Source: Diprion similis
Taxonomy: Eukaryota; Arthropoda; Insecta; Hymenoptera; Diprionidae
Length of the DNA: 64,000 bases
Assembly: GCF_021155765.1 (NCBI RefSeq)
Contig: NC_060108.1
Span: 13,365,425 to 13,429,424 of the forward strand
Direction: 5' to 3'
Shown here piece by piece: positions 48,919-62,034 of this stretch. The notes under the pieces were generated by a model. It ran no database searches, had not been told where the DNA came from, and was given only the letters and a program-made list of their open reading frames with translations. The stretch's first letter is position 1. Every line of letters starts with the position of its first letter. The position numbers and the translations under genes were made by a program.

Positions 48919-49285
48919 TGAAAAATGAAGAAATCTCAGCTCTGTTACTTGGACATAATTTTGTGGAAATTTCTGATAACATGCAGTGGGGACAGGTAAG
49001 TCATAAGTCATAAATTCTTTATTCATATTTTTATTGAGGCTTTACAGACATGTTATCAACAATTAGTTCTATGGGCGTAGGATTCTTATTTTCTATTCAA
49101 ATTCATATGAAAATAATAAGAAGAAGATTTATTACAAAAATAAAAAAACAAAATATCTGCAACTATATCTCTGGCGAATATAGAGTTAAGTTTGATACAT
49201 CCAATGAAATTGTTAATACTAAATTGAAACGCTTCAGCATTACAGGTAAGGAATTGAGTGAGGCAATAGCTCAGCCTCCTATCTC
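48919..49285 (+). other. Spacer between satellites
   Basis: A unique, AT-rich spacer with no gene. An open plus-strand frame from about 49050 to 49349 (lysine- and isoleucine-rich) runs into degenerate 312-bp repeat sequence and has no recognisable domain. Confidence 0.5.
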
Positions 49286-52200
49286 TAAAATTAAATTCCT
49301 ACCCCTTCAAATTCTCGGCGAAAATTTTGCCGACCTTGAAACATGCTAGAAGCAATTCTTTGATACACTATATCGACGTAATTTTGAGGGATAAATTGAT
49401 TGCACGCAGTACAAATACGCTGCGAGCAATGTATCGAGAGTTACAGCCAGAAAACGTGATATTTCCTACATACGTTCTCTGCTGTTGATCCAAGGCAGTT
49501 TGCTATGTCTTTTCTAAGTTCCTATGGGTCTAATCAGTCTGAAATAGATGAAACAAATCAACTCTGAGACAAAAGATTTATACGACTTTGATAAATGCTG
49601 TAAATAATTCTTTGATGTACTTTGCCGACGTAATTTTGCGAGAGAAATCGATTGAGCGCAGTCCCAATACGCTGCGAGCAACGGATCAAAAGTTACAGCC
49701 AAAAATCTGCAGATTTTCATCGTCATTTATCTGCTGTTGGTCCTACGCTTTTTTTACTGTGTTTTTCGAGTTCCTGGGGTTCCAATTAGCCAAGAAACGG
49801 TCATACAAATCAATTCGGAGACCATCAATTTTCGGCTCCAAAAATCGCAAAAAAGTAAGGCTAACCCCTTTGGATTTTTGGCGAAAATTTCGATGACTTT
49901 GAAAAGTGCTGCAATTCATTCTTTAGGGCACTATTCCGACGTAATTTTGCGAGAGAAATCGATTGAGCGCAGTCCCAATACGCTGCGAGCAACGGATCAA
50001 AAATTACAGCCAAAAAACTGCAGATTTTCATCGTCATTTCTCTGCTGTTGGTCCTACGCTGTTTTCAATGTGTTTTTTGAATTCCTGGGGTTCCAATTGG
50101 CCAAGAAACGGTCATACAAATCAATTCGAAGACCAGAAATTTTCGGCTCCAAAAATCGCAAAAAAAGTAAGGCTAACCCCTTTGGATTTTTGGCGAAATT
50201 TTCGACGACTTTGAAAAGTGATGCAATTAATTCTTTAGAGCACTATTCCGACGTAATTTTGCGAGAGAAATCGATTGAGCGCAGTCCCAATACGCTGCGA
50301 GCAACGGATCAAAAGTTACAGCCAAAAAACTGCAGATTTTCATCGTCATTTCTCTGCTGTACGTCCTACGCTTTTTTTAATGTGTTTTTTGAGTTCCTGG
50401 GGTTCCAATTAGCCGAGAAACGGTCATACAAATCAATTCGGAGACCATAAATTTTCGGCTCCAAAAATCGCAAAAAATTAAGGCTAACCCCTTTGGATTT
50501 TTGGCGAAAATTTCGATGACTTTGAAAAGTGCTGCAATTCATTCTTTAGGGCACTATTCCGACGTAATTTTGCGAGAGAAATCGATTGAGCGCAGTCCCA
50601 ATACGCTGCGAGCAACGGATCAAAAATTACAGCCAAAAAACTGCAGATTTTCATCGTCATTTCTCTGCTGTTGGTCCTACGCTGTTTTCAATGTGTTTTT
50701 CGAATTCCTGGGGTTCCAATTGGCCAAGAAACGGTCATACAAATCAATTCGAAGACCAGAAATTTTCGGCTCCAAAAATCGCAAAAAAAGTAAGGCTAAC
50801 CCCTTTGGATTTTTGGCGAAATTTTCGACGACTTTGAAAAGTGATGCAATTAATTCTTTAGAGCACTATTCCGACGTAATTTTGCGAGAGAAATCGATTG
50901 AGCGCAGTCCCAATACGCTGCGAGCAACGGATCAAAAGTTACAGCCAAAAAACTGCAGATTTTCATCGTCATTTCTCTGCTGTACGTCCTACGCTTTTTT
51001 TAATGTGTTTTTTGAGTTCCTGGGGTTCCAATTAGCCGAGAAACGGTCATACAAATCAATTCGGAGACCATAAATTTTCGGCTCCAAAAATCGCAAAAAA
51101 TTAAGGCTAACCCCTTTGGATTTTTGGCGAAAATTTCGATGACTTTGAAAAGTGCTGCAATTCATTCTTTAGGGCACTATTCCGACGTAATTTTGCGAGA
51201 GAAATCGATTGAGCGCAGTCCCAATACGCTGCGAGCAACGGATCAAAAATTACAGCCAAAAAACTGCAGATTTTCATCGTCATTTCTCTGCTGTTGGTCC
51301 TACGCTGTTTTCAATGTGTTTTTTGAGTTCCTGGGGTTCCAATTAGCCAAGAAACGGTCATACAACTCAATTCGGAGACCAGAAATTTTCGGCTCCAAAA
51401 ATCGCAAAAAAGTAAGGCTAACCCCTTTGGATTTTTGGTGAAAATTTCGATGACTTTGAAAAGTGATGCAATTAATTCTTTAGGGCACTATTCCGACGTA
51501 ATTTTGCGAGAGAAATCGATTGAGCGCAGTCCCAATACGCTGCGAGCAACGGATCAAAAGTTACAGCCAAAAAACTGCAGATTTACATCGTCATTTCTCT
51601 GCTGTTGGTCCTACGCTTTTTTTAATGTGTTTTTTGAGTTCCTGGGGTTCCAATTAGCCAAGAAACGGTCATACAAATCAATTCGGAGACCATAAATTTT
51701 CGGCTCCAAAAATCGCAAAAAAGTAAGGCTAACCCCTTTGGATTTTTGGCGAAAATTTCGATGACTTTGAAAAGTGCTGCAATTCATTCTTTAGGGCACT
51801 ATTCCGACGTAATTTTGCGAGAGAAATCGATTGAGCGCAGTCCCAATACGCTGCGAGCAACGGATCAAAAATTACAGCCAAAAAACTGCAGATTTTCATC
51901 GTCATTTCTCTGCTGTTGGTCCTACGCTGTTTTCAATGTGTTTTTTGAGTTCCTGGGGTTCCAATTGGCCAAGAAACGGTCATACAAATCAATTCGAAGA
52001 CCAGAAATTTTCGGCTCCAAAAATCGCAAAAAAAGTAAGGCTAACCCCTTTGGATTTTTGGCGAAAATTTCGACGACTTTGAAAAGTGATGCAATTAATT
52101 CTTTAGAGCACTATTCCGACGTAATTTTGCGAGAGAAATCGATTGAGCGCAGTCCCAATACGCTGCGAGCAACGGATCAAAAGTTACAGCCAAAAAACTG

Positions 52201-54090
52201 CAGATTTACATCGTCATTTCTCTGCTGTTGGTCCTACGCTTTTTTTAACGTGTTTTTTGAGTTCCTGGGGTTCCAATTAGCCAAGAAACGGTCATACAAA
52301 TCAATTCGGAGACCATAAATTTTCGGCTCCAAAAATCGCAAAAAAGTAAGGCTAACCCCTTTGGATTTTTGGCGAAAATTTCGATGACTTTGAAAAGTGC
52401 TGCAATTCATTCTTTAGGGCACTATTCCGACGTAATTTTGCGAGAGAAATCGATTGAGCGCAGTCCCAATACGCTGCGAGCAACGGATCAAAAATTACAG
52501 CCAAAAAACTGCAGATTTTCATCGTCATTTCTCTGCTGTTGGTCCTACGCTGTTTTCAATGTGTTTTTTGAGTTCCTGGGGTTCCAATTGGCCAAGAAAC
52601 GGTCATACAAATCAATTCGAAGACCAGAAATTTTTGGCTCCAAAAATCGCAAAAAAAGTAAGGCTAACCCCTTTGGATTTTTGGCGAAAATTTCGACGAC
52701 TTTGAAAAGTGATGCAATTAATTCTTTAGAGCACTATTCCGACGTCATTTTGCGAGAGAAATCGATTGAGCGCAGTCCCAATACGCTGCGAGCAACGGAT
52801 CAAAAGTTACAGCCAAAAAACTGCAGATTTCCATCGTCATTTCTCTGCTGTTGGTCCTACGCTGTTTTCAATGTGTTTTTTGAGTTCCTGGGGTTCCAAT
52901 TAGCCGAGAAACGGTCATACAAATCAATTCGAAGACCAGAAATTTTCGGCTTCAAAAATCGCAAAAAAAGTAAGGCTAACCCCTTTGGATTTTTGGCGAA
53001 AATTTCGATGACTTTGAAAAGTGCTGCAATTAATTCTTTAGAGCACTATTCCGACGTAATTTTGCAAGAGAAATCGATCGAGCGCAGTCCCAATACGCTG
53101 CGAGCAACGGAACAAAAGTTACAGCCAAAATACTGCAGATTTTTGTCGTCATTTCTCTGCTGTTGGTCCTACGCTGTTTTCAATGTGTTTTTTGAGTTCC
53201 TGGGGTTCCAATCAGCCAAGAAACGGTCATACAAATCAATTCGAAGACCAGAAATTTTCGGCTCCAAAAATCGCAAAAAAAGTAAGGCTAACCCCTTTGG
53301 ATTTTTGGCGAAAATTTCGACGACTTTGAAAAGTGATGCAATTAATTCTTTAGAGCACTATTCCGACGTAATTTTGCGAGAGAAATCGATTGAGCGCAGT
53401 CCCAATACGCTGCGAGCAACGGATCAAAAGTTACAGCCAAAAAACTGCAGATTTCCATCGTCATTTCTCTGCTGTTGGTCCTACGCTGTTTTCAATGTGT
53501 TTTTTGAGTTCCTGGGGTTCCAATTAGCCGAGAAACGGTCATACAAATCAATTCGAAGACCAGAAATTTTCGGCTCCAAAAATCGCAAAAAAAGTAAGGC
53601 TAACCCCTTTGGATTTTTGGCGAAAATTTCGATGACTTTGAAAAGTGCTGCAATTAATTCTTTAGAGCACTATTCCGACGTAATTTTGCAAGAGAAATCG
53701 ATCGAGCGCAGTCCCAATACGCTGCGAGCAACGGATCAAAAGTTACAGCCAAAAACCTGCAGATTCTCGTCGTCATTTCTCTGCTGTCGGTCCTACGCTG
53801 TTTTTAATGTGTTTTTTGAGTTCCTGGAGTTCCAATTAGCCAAGAAACGGTCATCCAAATCAATTCGGAGACCAGAACCTTTCGACTCCAAAAATCGCAA
53901 AAAAAAGTATGGCTAACCCCTTTGGATTTTTGGCGAAAATTTTGACGACTTTGAAAAGTGCTGCAATTGATTCTTCAGGGCACTATTCCGACGTAATTTT
54001 TCGAGAGAAATCGATTTAGCGCAGTCCCAATACGCTGCGAGCAACGGATCAAAAGTTACAGCCAAAAAAAGATAGACGTATTTTCTCAAT
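49286..54090 (+). repeat. 312-bp satellite array 2
   Basis: Fourteen good units marked by GGATTTTTGGC at 49874, 50186, 50497, 50809, 51120, 51431, 51742, 52054, 52365, 52677, 52989, 53301, 53613 and 53926, plus degenerate units at the left edge. Unit lengths alternate 311, 312 and 313 because of an A-run indel before GTAAGG. Two unit types alternate (SAAIHSLGHYSD and SDAINSLEHYSD in the open frame), giving a 623-bp dimeric repeat over five cycles. A different pair alternates (624 bp) from 52677 to 53925. Where four or more units are 312 long, a 515-codon frame stays open (52369-53916). Units of 311 bp end it, which argues against selection for protein. Confidence 0.97.
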
Positions 54091-54990
54091 TCTTGTGCTG
54101 CTGATCTGTGCGTCGTAATATCTCTGCTGTTGGTTTTACGCTTATTTTTCGCGTTTATTGAGTTCCTGGGCGTTCAATTAATCCAGAAAGGGTCATACAA
54201 ATCGATTTTGAGACGAAAACTCTGCGGCTTTGAAACCGGACCAAAGATTGTTAACCTAAAAAAAGTAACGCTATCTCTTCTAGATTTACCAGTAGAAGAT
54301 TAGGAAGTCCGAAATCGATGTGGAGACAAAACTTTTTTGTGAATACACGTACGGTCATTATTTCTTGATTATTGGTGACAATGGTCGACGATACCGAAAA
54401 ATACTCATAATAATTTTACGATGCACTATATCGACGTAATTTTCTGCTGGATTAAGAGTTCCGGAAAAAACAACATCTAACTCGCGCTAGGTTTCCAGGA
54501 AGATGGGGAAAGGACATCACAAAGGTTGTAACTACAGAGTTTACCATTAAATTCTGCTTATTGCAGTTTAGTTATTACGCCTTAATACTAGTACAAGTGT
54601 TCGGGTGTCAGTGTACCAGAAGAACTGTGTGATTTCAACAAGTTGGCAAACAGTGTTACAGTAAAAGCCGAACAAATGTTATTAAAGGCAAATGCAAGAT
54701 ATTTCAGATTAAGCAGAATATGAAAGGTATTATATGAGATAGTTTTTCTTGTACTTTTCAAATATAGTTTGAGTTATGTGCCGCACACAGGCGCAATATA
54801 TTTCTGCAGGATACAATATGTATGATTCTGTATTGTTAGTAATTTATGTAACCTGCATTAAAATAATTAAATAGCTGAATTCCCTTGTATGCTTTCCGTA
54901 TTTCTACAGCTGTTGGTCCATCGTCATTCTAAATGTCCTTTTGGTGTTCCTCTGATTCCAAGTCAATAAGGAAATTATAATAATAATCTC
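54091..54990 (+). repeat. Satellite tail segment B (paralogous to 38.56-39.5 kb)
   Basis: Follows array 2 exactly as tail A follows array 1. Degenerate 312-like sequence comes first, then TTATTACGCCTTAATACTAGTACAAGTGTTCGG-type sequence, CACACAGGCGCAATATA, TTTATGTAACCTGCATTAAAATAA and a last 312-like fragment (about 54890-54970). It is strongly diverged from tail A, so the duplication is old compared with the nearly identical satellite units. Confidence 0.65.
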
Positions 54991-56500
54991 TACGTCAATA
55001 ATAATTATCTTAATTCATAATGTATACTTTTATAAATACTGTGCTATTTCGCATAAAAAATCTCACCTTATGTATCTCTCGCCGACTTTCTATTTATCCC
55101 TTCTTTCTATCTAATTATTTATTCGTGATATGACGCGCGTAAAAGTGACATTCACATTCGTGTACTCATTTCTTCCGATAATATAGAAGCGAAAATGATT
55201 AGAATATACAACGAAGTAAATTAGCGATAATTACTAAAAAATGACTCCAAGTTGCCCAAATTGATCCACTCGTTAGATAAGTATAAAGTATTTATCGTAC
55301 AACACACAGTAATTCTTACTGCCATAATGACTCAGTTCTTCACGATTTGAAGAGATGTTTGAGGCTTATGGTCGTAGATACTGGTTAAAATTTGTCGTGT
55401 TTTACAAATTTTTATTGGCACGCACGAACAGCTGTTAACGTGAATTCTTGAGTCCAAGTAAATTTGATCGTCGATGATTATGTTGAATGAATATATCCAT
55501 AGATTACAACGTGTTTTTCGTTTTTAAGAATCGTGATTCGCCACAGGCTTGAAGATATTTTCAAATTAATTTTGAAAACTGATTGCTGATGAGGTTACAG
55601 AGCAAATTGACATTATAACTTCGGACTTATTTATTCTTAAGTATTTACTCTAACTTACTGACAGGTGTCCTACTACATACCCGTCACAATAAAGAGATGA
55701 TGACGGTTACAGAAAGATTGTAGAGGGTCAGTAATGATCGTGACACGCGTATGGCTTTAGATTGGTTTGTCAGCTTCAGAAGTGCGTGAGAACTTGGTGA
55801 GGATTTGTAGCAATCGATGAGGCTGGGAAATTCACACAGGATGTCGATTCAAGGGAGAGGTAGAAAAAAACCAGACGCACTAAGTATTCTCAGAAAAGGG
55901 CAGCGGGAGAGAATTTGCAAATGTGACGGAAGAAAAACACGTGGAAATGGAATTTTAGTGAGGGTTATAGGAACGCACTAGAGGTAGTGGATTCTTGGAA
56001 GAATGTTCGAGTTTGGGTAGGTATTGCAGCTAGAAATTTAGGAAATGTAACATCGGAGAACGTGGAAAATTCATTTTCATATCTTGTGAATAAGCGTCTG
56101 ACTTTTAAGTAGTGTTCTCAACAGTTTGAAATATCGGAATTCTCATATGCCAAAAAATAGAAATGCGATTAAATTAAATGAAAGTATAATGCTTATCGTT
56201 AATTATCATACATTAGTAATGGAGTCCAATATCAGAACCACGAGGAAAAAGTATTGTAATGTGAAAATCTGTTCTGCAATAGGTTCGAAAACGATCAAAT
56301 CAAAAGTTCGTTCTTTTTATGCATTTAGAGTTTTATGCACAGTCATTGCGAATATTTTCTTCGATTGTTACTGTAGTTCACCGTCGACCACAATCGGCAT
56401 TGTTACTCAACATCCTAATAAGCTCCATAGGCAAAGTGGGTTTTAACTTCACAGCGGAAGCCTAGACTTTGGTGCCTTGGCTGTGGCTGGACGCAATTCC
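54991..56500. other. AT-rich DNA right of the satellite complex
   Basis: No exon or repeat supported. Some purine-rich stretches (about 55840-55950). A 106-codon open frame near 56126-56446 has no coding character. Confidence 0.5.
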
Positions 56501-59500
56501 GTCAACGAGACAGCTATCTAACGCGTAGCACTTATTCAACATCGCATTCTGATTCCCCGTTATTGTTCAACGTGTAGGTAATAACGGAGCTGCCAATCGC
56601 GCTGGGCTCGATCCATCATCATCGCTTGCTCCGTCTCTTCCACTTTCCCCAGTCCCCGAGCAATTTCCCATCCTACCTTCTCGCTTCTGGCACCGTTCAC
56701 TTTGATCAGTCAGAGGGTGTATCAATCAGGGGGTGTATCCCACACTCTTCCAAAAAATTTAGTCACGCCGGTTGTGAGAGAGGTGGTGGACCATTCAGTT
56801 CACAACCTCTAGCGATATTCGGAGCACAGTCTCGGCCTACTGAACACTCGTATTAAACGCGATAGGATTCTCCCACTTCTACAGCAAAAACCGCACAGAT
56901 TTTCGATGAAAAATCGATCATGCACGTTGATCTAGATCGCGTTATAAGGCACCAAGTGGGCACTTCCTCCAGGTTCCTATTCTCGACCGCTCGCGCGAGA
57001 ACCTTACACCTTCGGCATAACCATGTCCCTTCTAAGTAAGGCGTGGATGGTACACGTGGAGACCATTATCGGGGGAATTGCTTATTTCTCGCACGGTTGA
57101 GTCAGTTAGCTGCGAGCCTCGCGCGCCAAACTTCCTTCCACCCTACCCTTTTTCGACTTCCTTATCCTCCTTCCTATTCCTCACGGCCTCCTCACGCGCC
57201 TTTGTCACGTCGCGACTCGCCGCGTTTTCAAGCCGTCGAGGAGTCGAGTTAACCGAACCAACTCAGCGACCCCGATGTTACGCACAGCGTTGGTGCCTCA
57301 CGGAACGGTGATTAAACTTTTCGTTCACGTGGAATCACCAGAATAGGAAATTGACTGGGGCGTGGAGCTCTTCAGGACTGACAATGAGAGCCCAGTCGAT
57401 GGATCTGTCAAAGTGGTTACGATGGACGCTCAGGAATCAATTGCAAAAATCTCGCCACGCAGCACATACGTGGGAAATTTCGTTCCGAAGAATTGAGAAA
57501 TGTTTATAACCTTCCAATCAGAATCGACAATGACTTTCACAGGAAAGCCCTACTATCCGTTTGTCGGATATGACCTATTGGGCAACGATTGGATGTTCCG
57601 AATAACAGATATCTTATTGAGTAAGATTTTCATAATTCCGCCTAGTCTAAGACTCAAGCGAAATGAATTCTTTTCCACCAATCAGAACTGGAAAAGGTAA
57701 GAGCCTTGAGAGTTACATATAAATTCAAAGTATCTTCCAGCGGATAATTTGACGTGAAGTGTTTCTCGCGTGTGTGAAACTCAGTATAGCCGCCTCTTAA
57801 GTCAGTTTTGTAATCTAAGGGAATAGGAATCCAATTCCGATACGCAAATTCGTTCTCTCGCCAAGCTGCGATAAGGATCACGAATGAGGCTCCCCGGTTA
57901 CTCAGCTTCCCGTGCTTTCCCCGCTTTCTCAGCCTCGCCATTCCTCATATCCATTCTGCTCAGCATACCTACCTTTTTGTATTTTTCTGTCCCCATCTCG
58001 GCAGCACATATCATATACGGGCATATATCATAACGCCACACGACAAAACTTACAACCTGGATTGTACGCGGAATTTTCGCAGATCCCGTTTCCGCTGTTC
58101 ATCCCGCATTTGCCAAATATGGTATACTGGGATACCGGTTCACTGCCTGCTTGCCTGCCAGCTGCAGTTGCGTGATAATAATAGAGAAACTCGTGGTTAA
58201 CCCTGGAATCGAGGGGAATTATGGGGGCATGCCACGACATAACGCGACTAAGTTCCCGGAAACTTCGGAGCAAAACCAAGCAAGACTTCAAACATCGTTT
58301 CGCTTTACTAGGAGCGCAACCTTTCACCAGCGGTCAAACTGATATCCAAACTGTCGAAAACGGTGATTATCGTTAAAGCATCCAAGTATCACAAATCGTG
58401 GAATGAAACAGCGACTGCACAATATCCTCCCAGTTAACCGTAGAATGGTGAAAACGGACCACCGTGACTGCTGGTGCAAGTGTAGTAGAGTTGGTTGTGC
58501 AGATACTCCAGGGCCGGCAGATCCGCGATGCAGTCTGTTTAATTAGGGAACAAATTAAATGCTATTGTGTTCGCATGGGTGTACAAGTATCCGACATGGT
58601 TGGGCAATTAGGTGGGCATTATGAATTAATTATACTGTGCGGCAGGCAGAGACAGAGGGTAAAATCTGAGGGGCTGCAGTTTTGCGAGATTCAATCTCGG
58701 AATGGGCTGGCACGAGAGCCAAATGCACACCGCACAACTTACCGCTCGAACCCTCAGACGAGGCCGACAACTGCAAAGCACCTTTCAACGTATATCCACA
58801 CCACGTCGTCTCTACACCATTGTCAGAGGGTGCAGTTGGTGCGGAGGGACGGTCATGATACAGGGTGCTTCTTGTATTTCCCTGAGCTTCTTGTTTGCCT
58901 AGGCTGCATCACTTCTCAGCAAGGGAGGCTCTGCTGCTTGCTGGTAGAAGCTTTACTGTTTGTCGGTATAGAGTACAGTGCAACGAACTATTAACTTGCC
59001 TGTCAGAGAGTAAGAGAGAGAGAGTGAGAGATGAGACCTTGTCTGACGTCTGGAACAAGGGAGTCCATCGTCAGAAGCGCGAGACTTGTAACTGGTTGAA
59101 ACCGCTTTATTTCCGGGGAATCACCCTGCAGTCTGAGGCGCTTAACGCGCCGCAGATTCTCCTCGAACTGCACAGTCCGCGCGTCTCCAGACAATGCATT
59201 TACCATTTACGATCCAAAACTGCACTCGGTTGAGACACGATTAAGGTTGAAGCAATGTGGATTCCAACACGCTGCTCCGCCAGTCGAGGCACTGTGAGGC
59301 CTCCGCGCTCCATTCACCCTCTTCAAGGTCCAACAATGCGGTCTTATTAACCGCCTGGCGTGAAGCTGCCACCACCCCATTCGGTGCAGTTCTCATTTGG
59401 AGCTGCAGTGATTGTCGAAGTTTACGAAATCTCGAGAATTCATTGAATATCAAACCGCGTCTCGCACTCGCGTGTCCGCTTGTCTAGACGTGGAATCCGA

Positions 59501-61971
59501 GTCCGTTTGCTTCCAGTTTCGGTTTGTCCCTTGAGGCTTAATATAATTTTCCATTTTCCGTGTCTCAGTTCTGCTTTCTCTATATATGTATGTGCACATG
59601 CCTTACACACCGGACATCGGGAAGGCACTGCACCGTTGGGAGTACCCGGACACGATTGTTCGGCAGAGATATAAGTGAGCTCCCTTATCGGATTGAACGG
59701 AAAATATTCCCAGACCGATTTTGAGCTGAAAATAATTTCGGGTTTTTGATTGGTTCTGCGGGTTGAGACGTCCCACTTTCCGCCGGTCCAATGCCGGACC
59801 GATGCCAACGGAATCGATCCTAAAAGAGGGTGAAAGCATCCGCGTGCTGGCATAAATCGAGTCGAGTATCTCGGCGTTGTGACGTGTAACTACTGTGCGT
59901 CACTGCTCGATGTCCGTGCGTTGGATAAATGGAACAGAGGACGGAGGTCAGCATAGAAAAATGAGTAATTGAGCGAGCCATGGTCGGGGCCAAAGGTAAT
60001 TGCTAAATTGACGATGGTCGGTTGAAGCCGGGATATTATACCTACCTGCATAACCTCGGTATATGGAGAACATTTTCCCAGTGCATTAAACGTATCAATG
60101 CGACTCTCGGATGTACGTTTGTTGTACCGAGTCCACATATGCCCGTTATCTGGGTACATGAATATACACGCTTCCCAGGGGAAATACAAACAGACGGAGA
60201 GCAGTGGCAGGACCAGCCACCTTGCCCCGATGTACGGACCCAGCGGTGGAATGGATTCGATAGGTTATTCTGGTGACGAATTTAGAGCTGCTCACTATGC
60301 AGCGTTCGCCTTCTCACGCCTCGACGTGCATGCAGCCGGTGATGAGGGTGAGGATGTCGTCCTAAAGAGCTTGCGTCAGACATTCCGTTCAGACGGTCCA
60401 TGACCACGAGTCAGACCTTTTTTTGAGACCAAAGAAAAAGCGCCGGCAATTTCTGGTGATTAAAGGCGTCGGCGATGTTGGTTGCATCGTGGTTTCCCCA
60501 TGGCTGACCAAGCTGAGGTAGTGGAGCAACGGTGCTTCGGTTCCTCGCCGAGTCCAGCGGGCAGTGTGACAGCCTCCCAGTTCCAGGGGTAGGGGATGAA
60601 AGGTGACTATATACTCTGGGGGTGGGGCAGCTGGTGCGTGAGCGGTATGCGCGTCGGAGTTTGCCGCCTCTGCCCGGCAGTCCTTTGGCAAACTTCTGAC
60701 AACCAAGAACAGAGCGGACCTGGTTCAAGCGCTGGGTACGGTCTGAGATCGCGGAGAGTTTGAACGCCCGCCGCGGTTCGCCAGGCGAGAACTATCGAGC
60801 ATGGATGTCACGAGGGCTGTTTGAAGAACGGTCGAAGTTCGAGTTGGGAAGTTTTAGTTCCGAGTGTCAAGTTCTCCGGTTTTTCCTAGATCCTCGTGGT
60901 TCGCGTGTGGTCAAAGGCTGAAAAATATATCAGCGTGAAATTCGTGTCGTGCGAGATATACACATACGTACAAAGAGATGAGCAGCAGGGTATGACTGCG
61001 GAGTGGTGTTGTGGTGCGGTATAACAGTTCGTAAATCAAATCGAATGCGCAGTAGGCAAGTTGGCACCAAACTTCTATTACCTCTTTCCACTTCTGCTGA
61101 TTTTTATAGCCATTACTATCACTATTATTTCTCTTCTTTCTTACGCGGCAGTACAGCGCAGAACATCGTTAAAGCAGACGAACGCCAAGTTCGGCCAGAC
61201 TGTTCGACCCGGATCTTGGTGAACTTGACCTTCTGGCAAATCAGTGCGGTTTTTTTAAGCTCTAGTGATCCACCTCGAATGGCAGGGGCAATAGGTGCGG
61301 GAATTTGCGATAGCCGTAGTTGAGACTCGATTTAATCCAACGTTGTTATTGAGTTTCAACTTTAACCCCTGGCGACAAAGCGCGGCCGAGGAGGCTCACG
61401 ATAAGGTCTGAAAAGTTGAAGAACGGTGAACTCGAAGAGAGACGGTGGAGTGTTGAGTGAAAAGTTTGAATGACGCCAGGCGATAGGGATCACGATAGTG
61501 TTCGAAAAAGTCAGCCTCACCCGCCGGTGATCCTTTAGGTCAAATTAAAACTACCCCTCGCAAACTGGCACGTATATGTATAGGCATATCGTTGTATGTA
61601 TATTGTATATACTCGTCCGATGAAAAGGGCGTGCGCTCTGACCGATGAACAAATGTGATATATAAAAACGCTAGCTTCTTCTTCCTCCCCTGGTGGAAGT
61701 CTTGAACGAGCAGATGAATACAGGAAGAATGGCTGGAACGGAAAACCGCGGTGAAACTTATTGTTAATCCGACGAAAGAGCGAGTAGAAGCAAACGACGT
61801 ACACGGAATAGCGAGATTCCGTTCGTCACTAGTGAGTTACAGCAGTTGGCGAAGTGTTTGACCGCCGTTTCGCGCGTGCACGGTTATACGGAGTGTTGAA
61901 GGGACGATATGTGAACCCGCCGGGATGACGGCTTGATGGGGGTGTGAATCAGTGCGGGGTGAATTATCTCT
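56501..61971. other. GC- and CpG-richer region without a supported gene
   Basis: Base composition rises sharply relative to the rest of the window, with many CpGs (for example about 57100-57260, 60700-60850). Several long open frames (58464-58994 plus; 59440-59853 and 60389-60728 minus) overlap on both strands, with no domain, splice-phase chain or codon bias. They look like chance products of higher GC content. It is consistent with the promoter, 5' UTR or first intron of a gene that continues beyond the window. Confidence 0.45.
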
Positions 61972-62034
61972 ATGATTAGTTACAATTCAACGTCGATATT
62001 ATCTGCCAGCGGATACCCGTCGGCGACAGCTAGA
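61972..62034 (+). CDS. Candidate first coding exon
   Basis: An ATG at 61972 opens 21 codons (starts MISYNSTSILSASGYPSATA) up to a consensus donor AGA|GTGAGT at 62034/62035. It lies in CpG-rich DNA with features of a 5' region. No downstream exon is visible within the window, so the product is unknown and the exon may be non-coding 5' UTR. Confidence 0.25.

Noticed and set aside
58464-58994. 176-codon plus-strand open frame
   Set aside because: No domain, no coding composition, and overlapping frames on both strands; expected in GC-richer DNA.
59440-59853. 137-codon minus-strand open frame
   Set aside because: Same reason; no motif or splice context.
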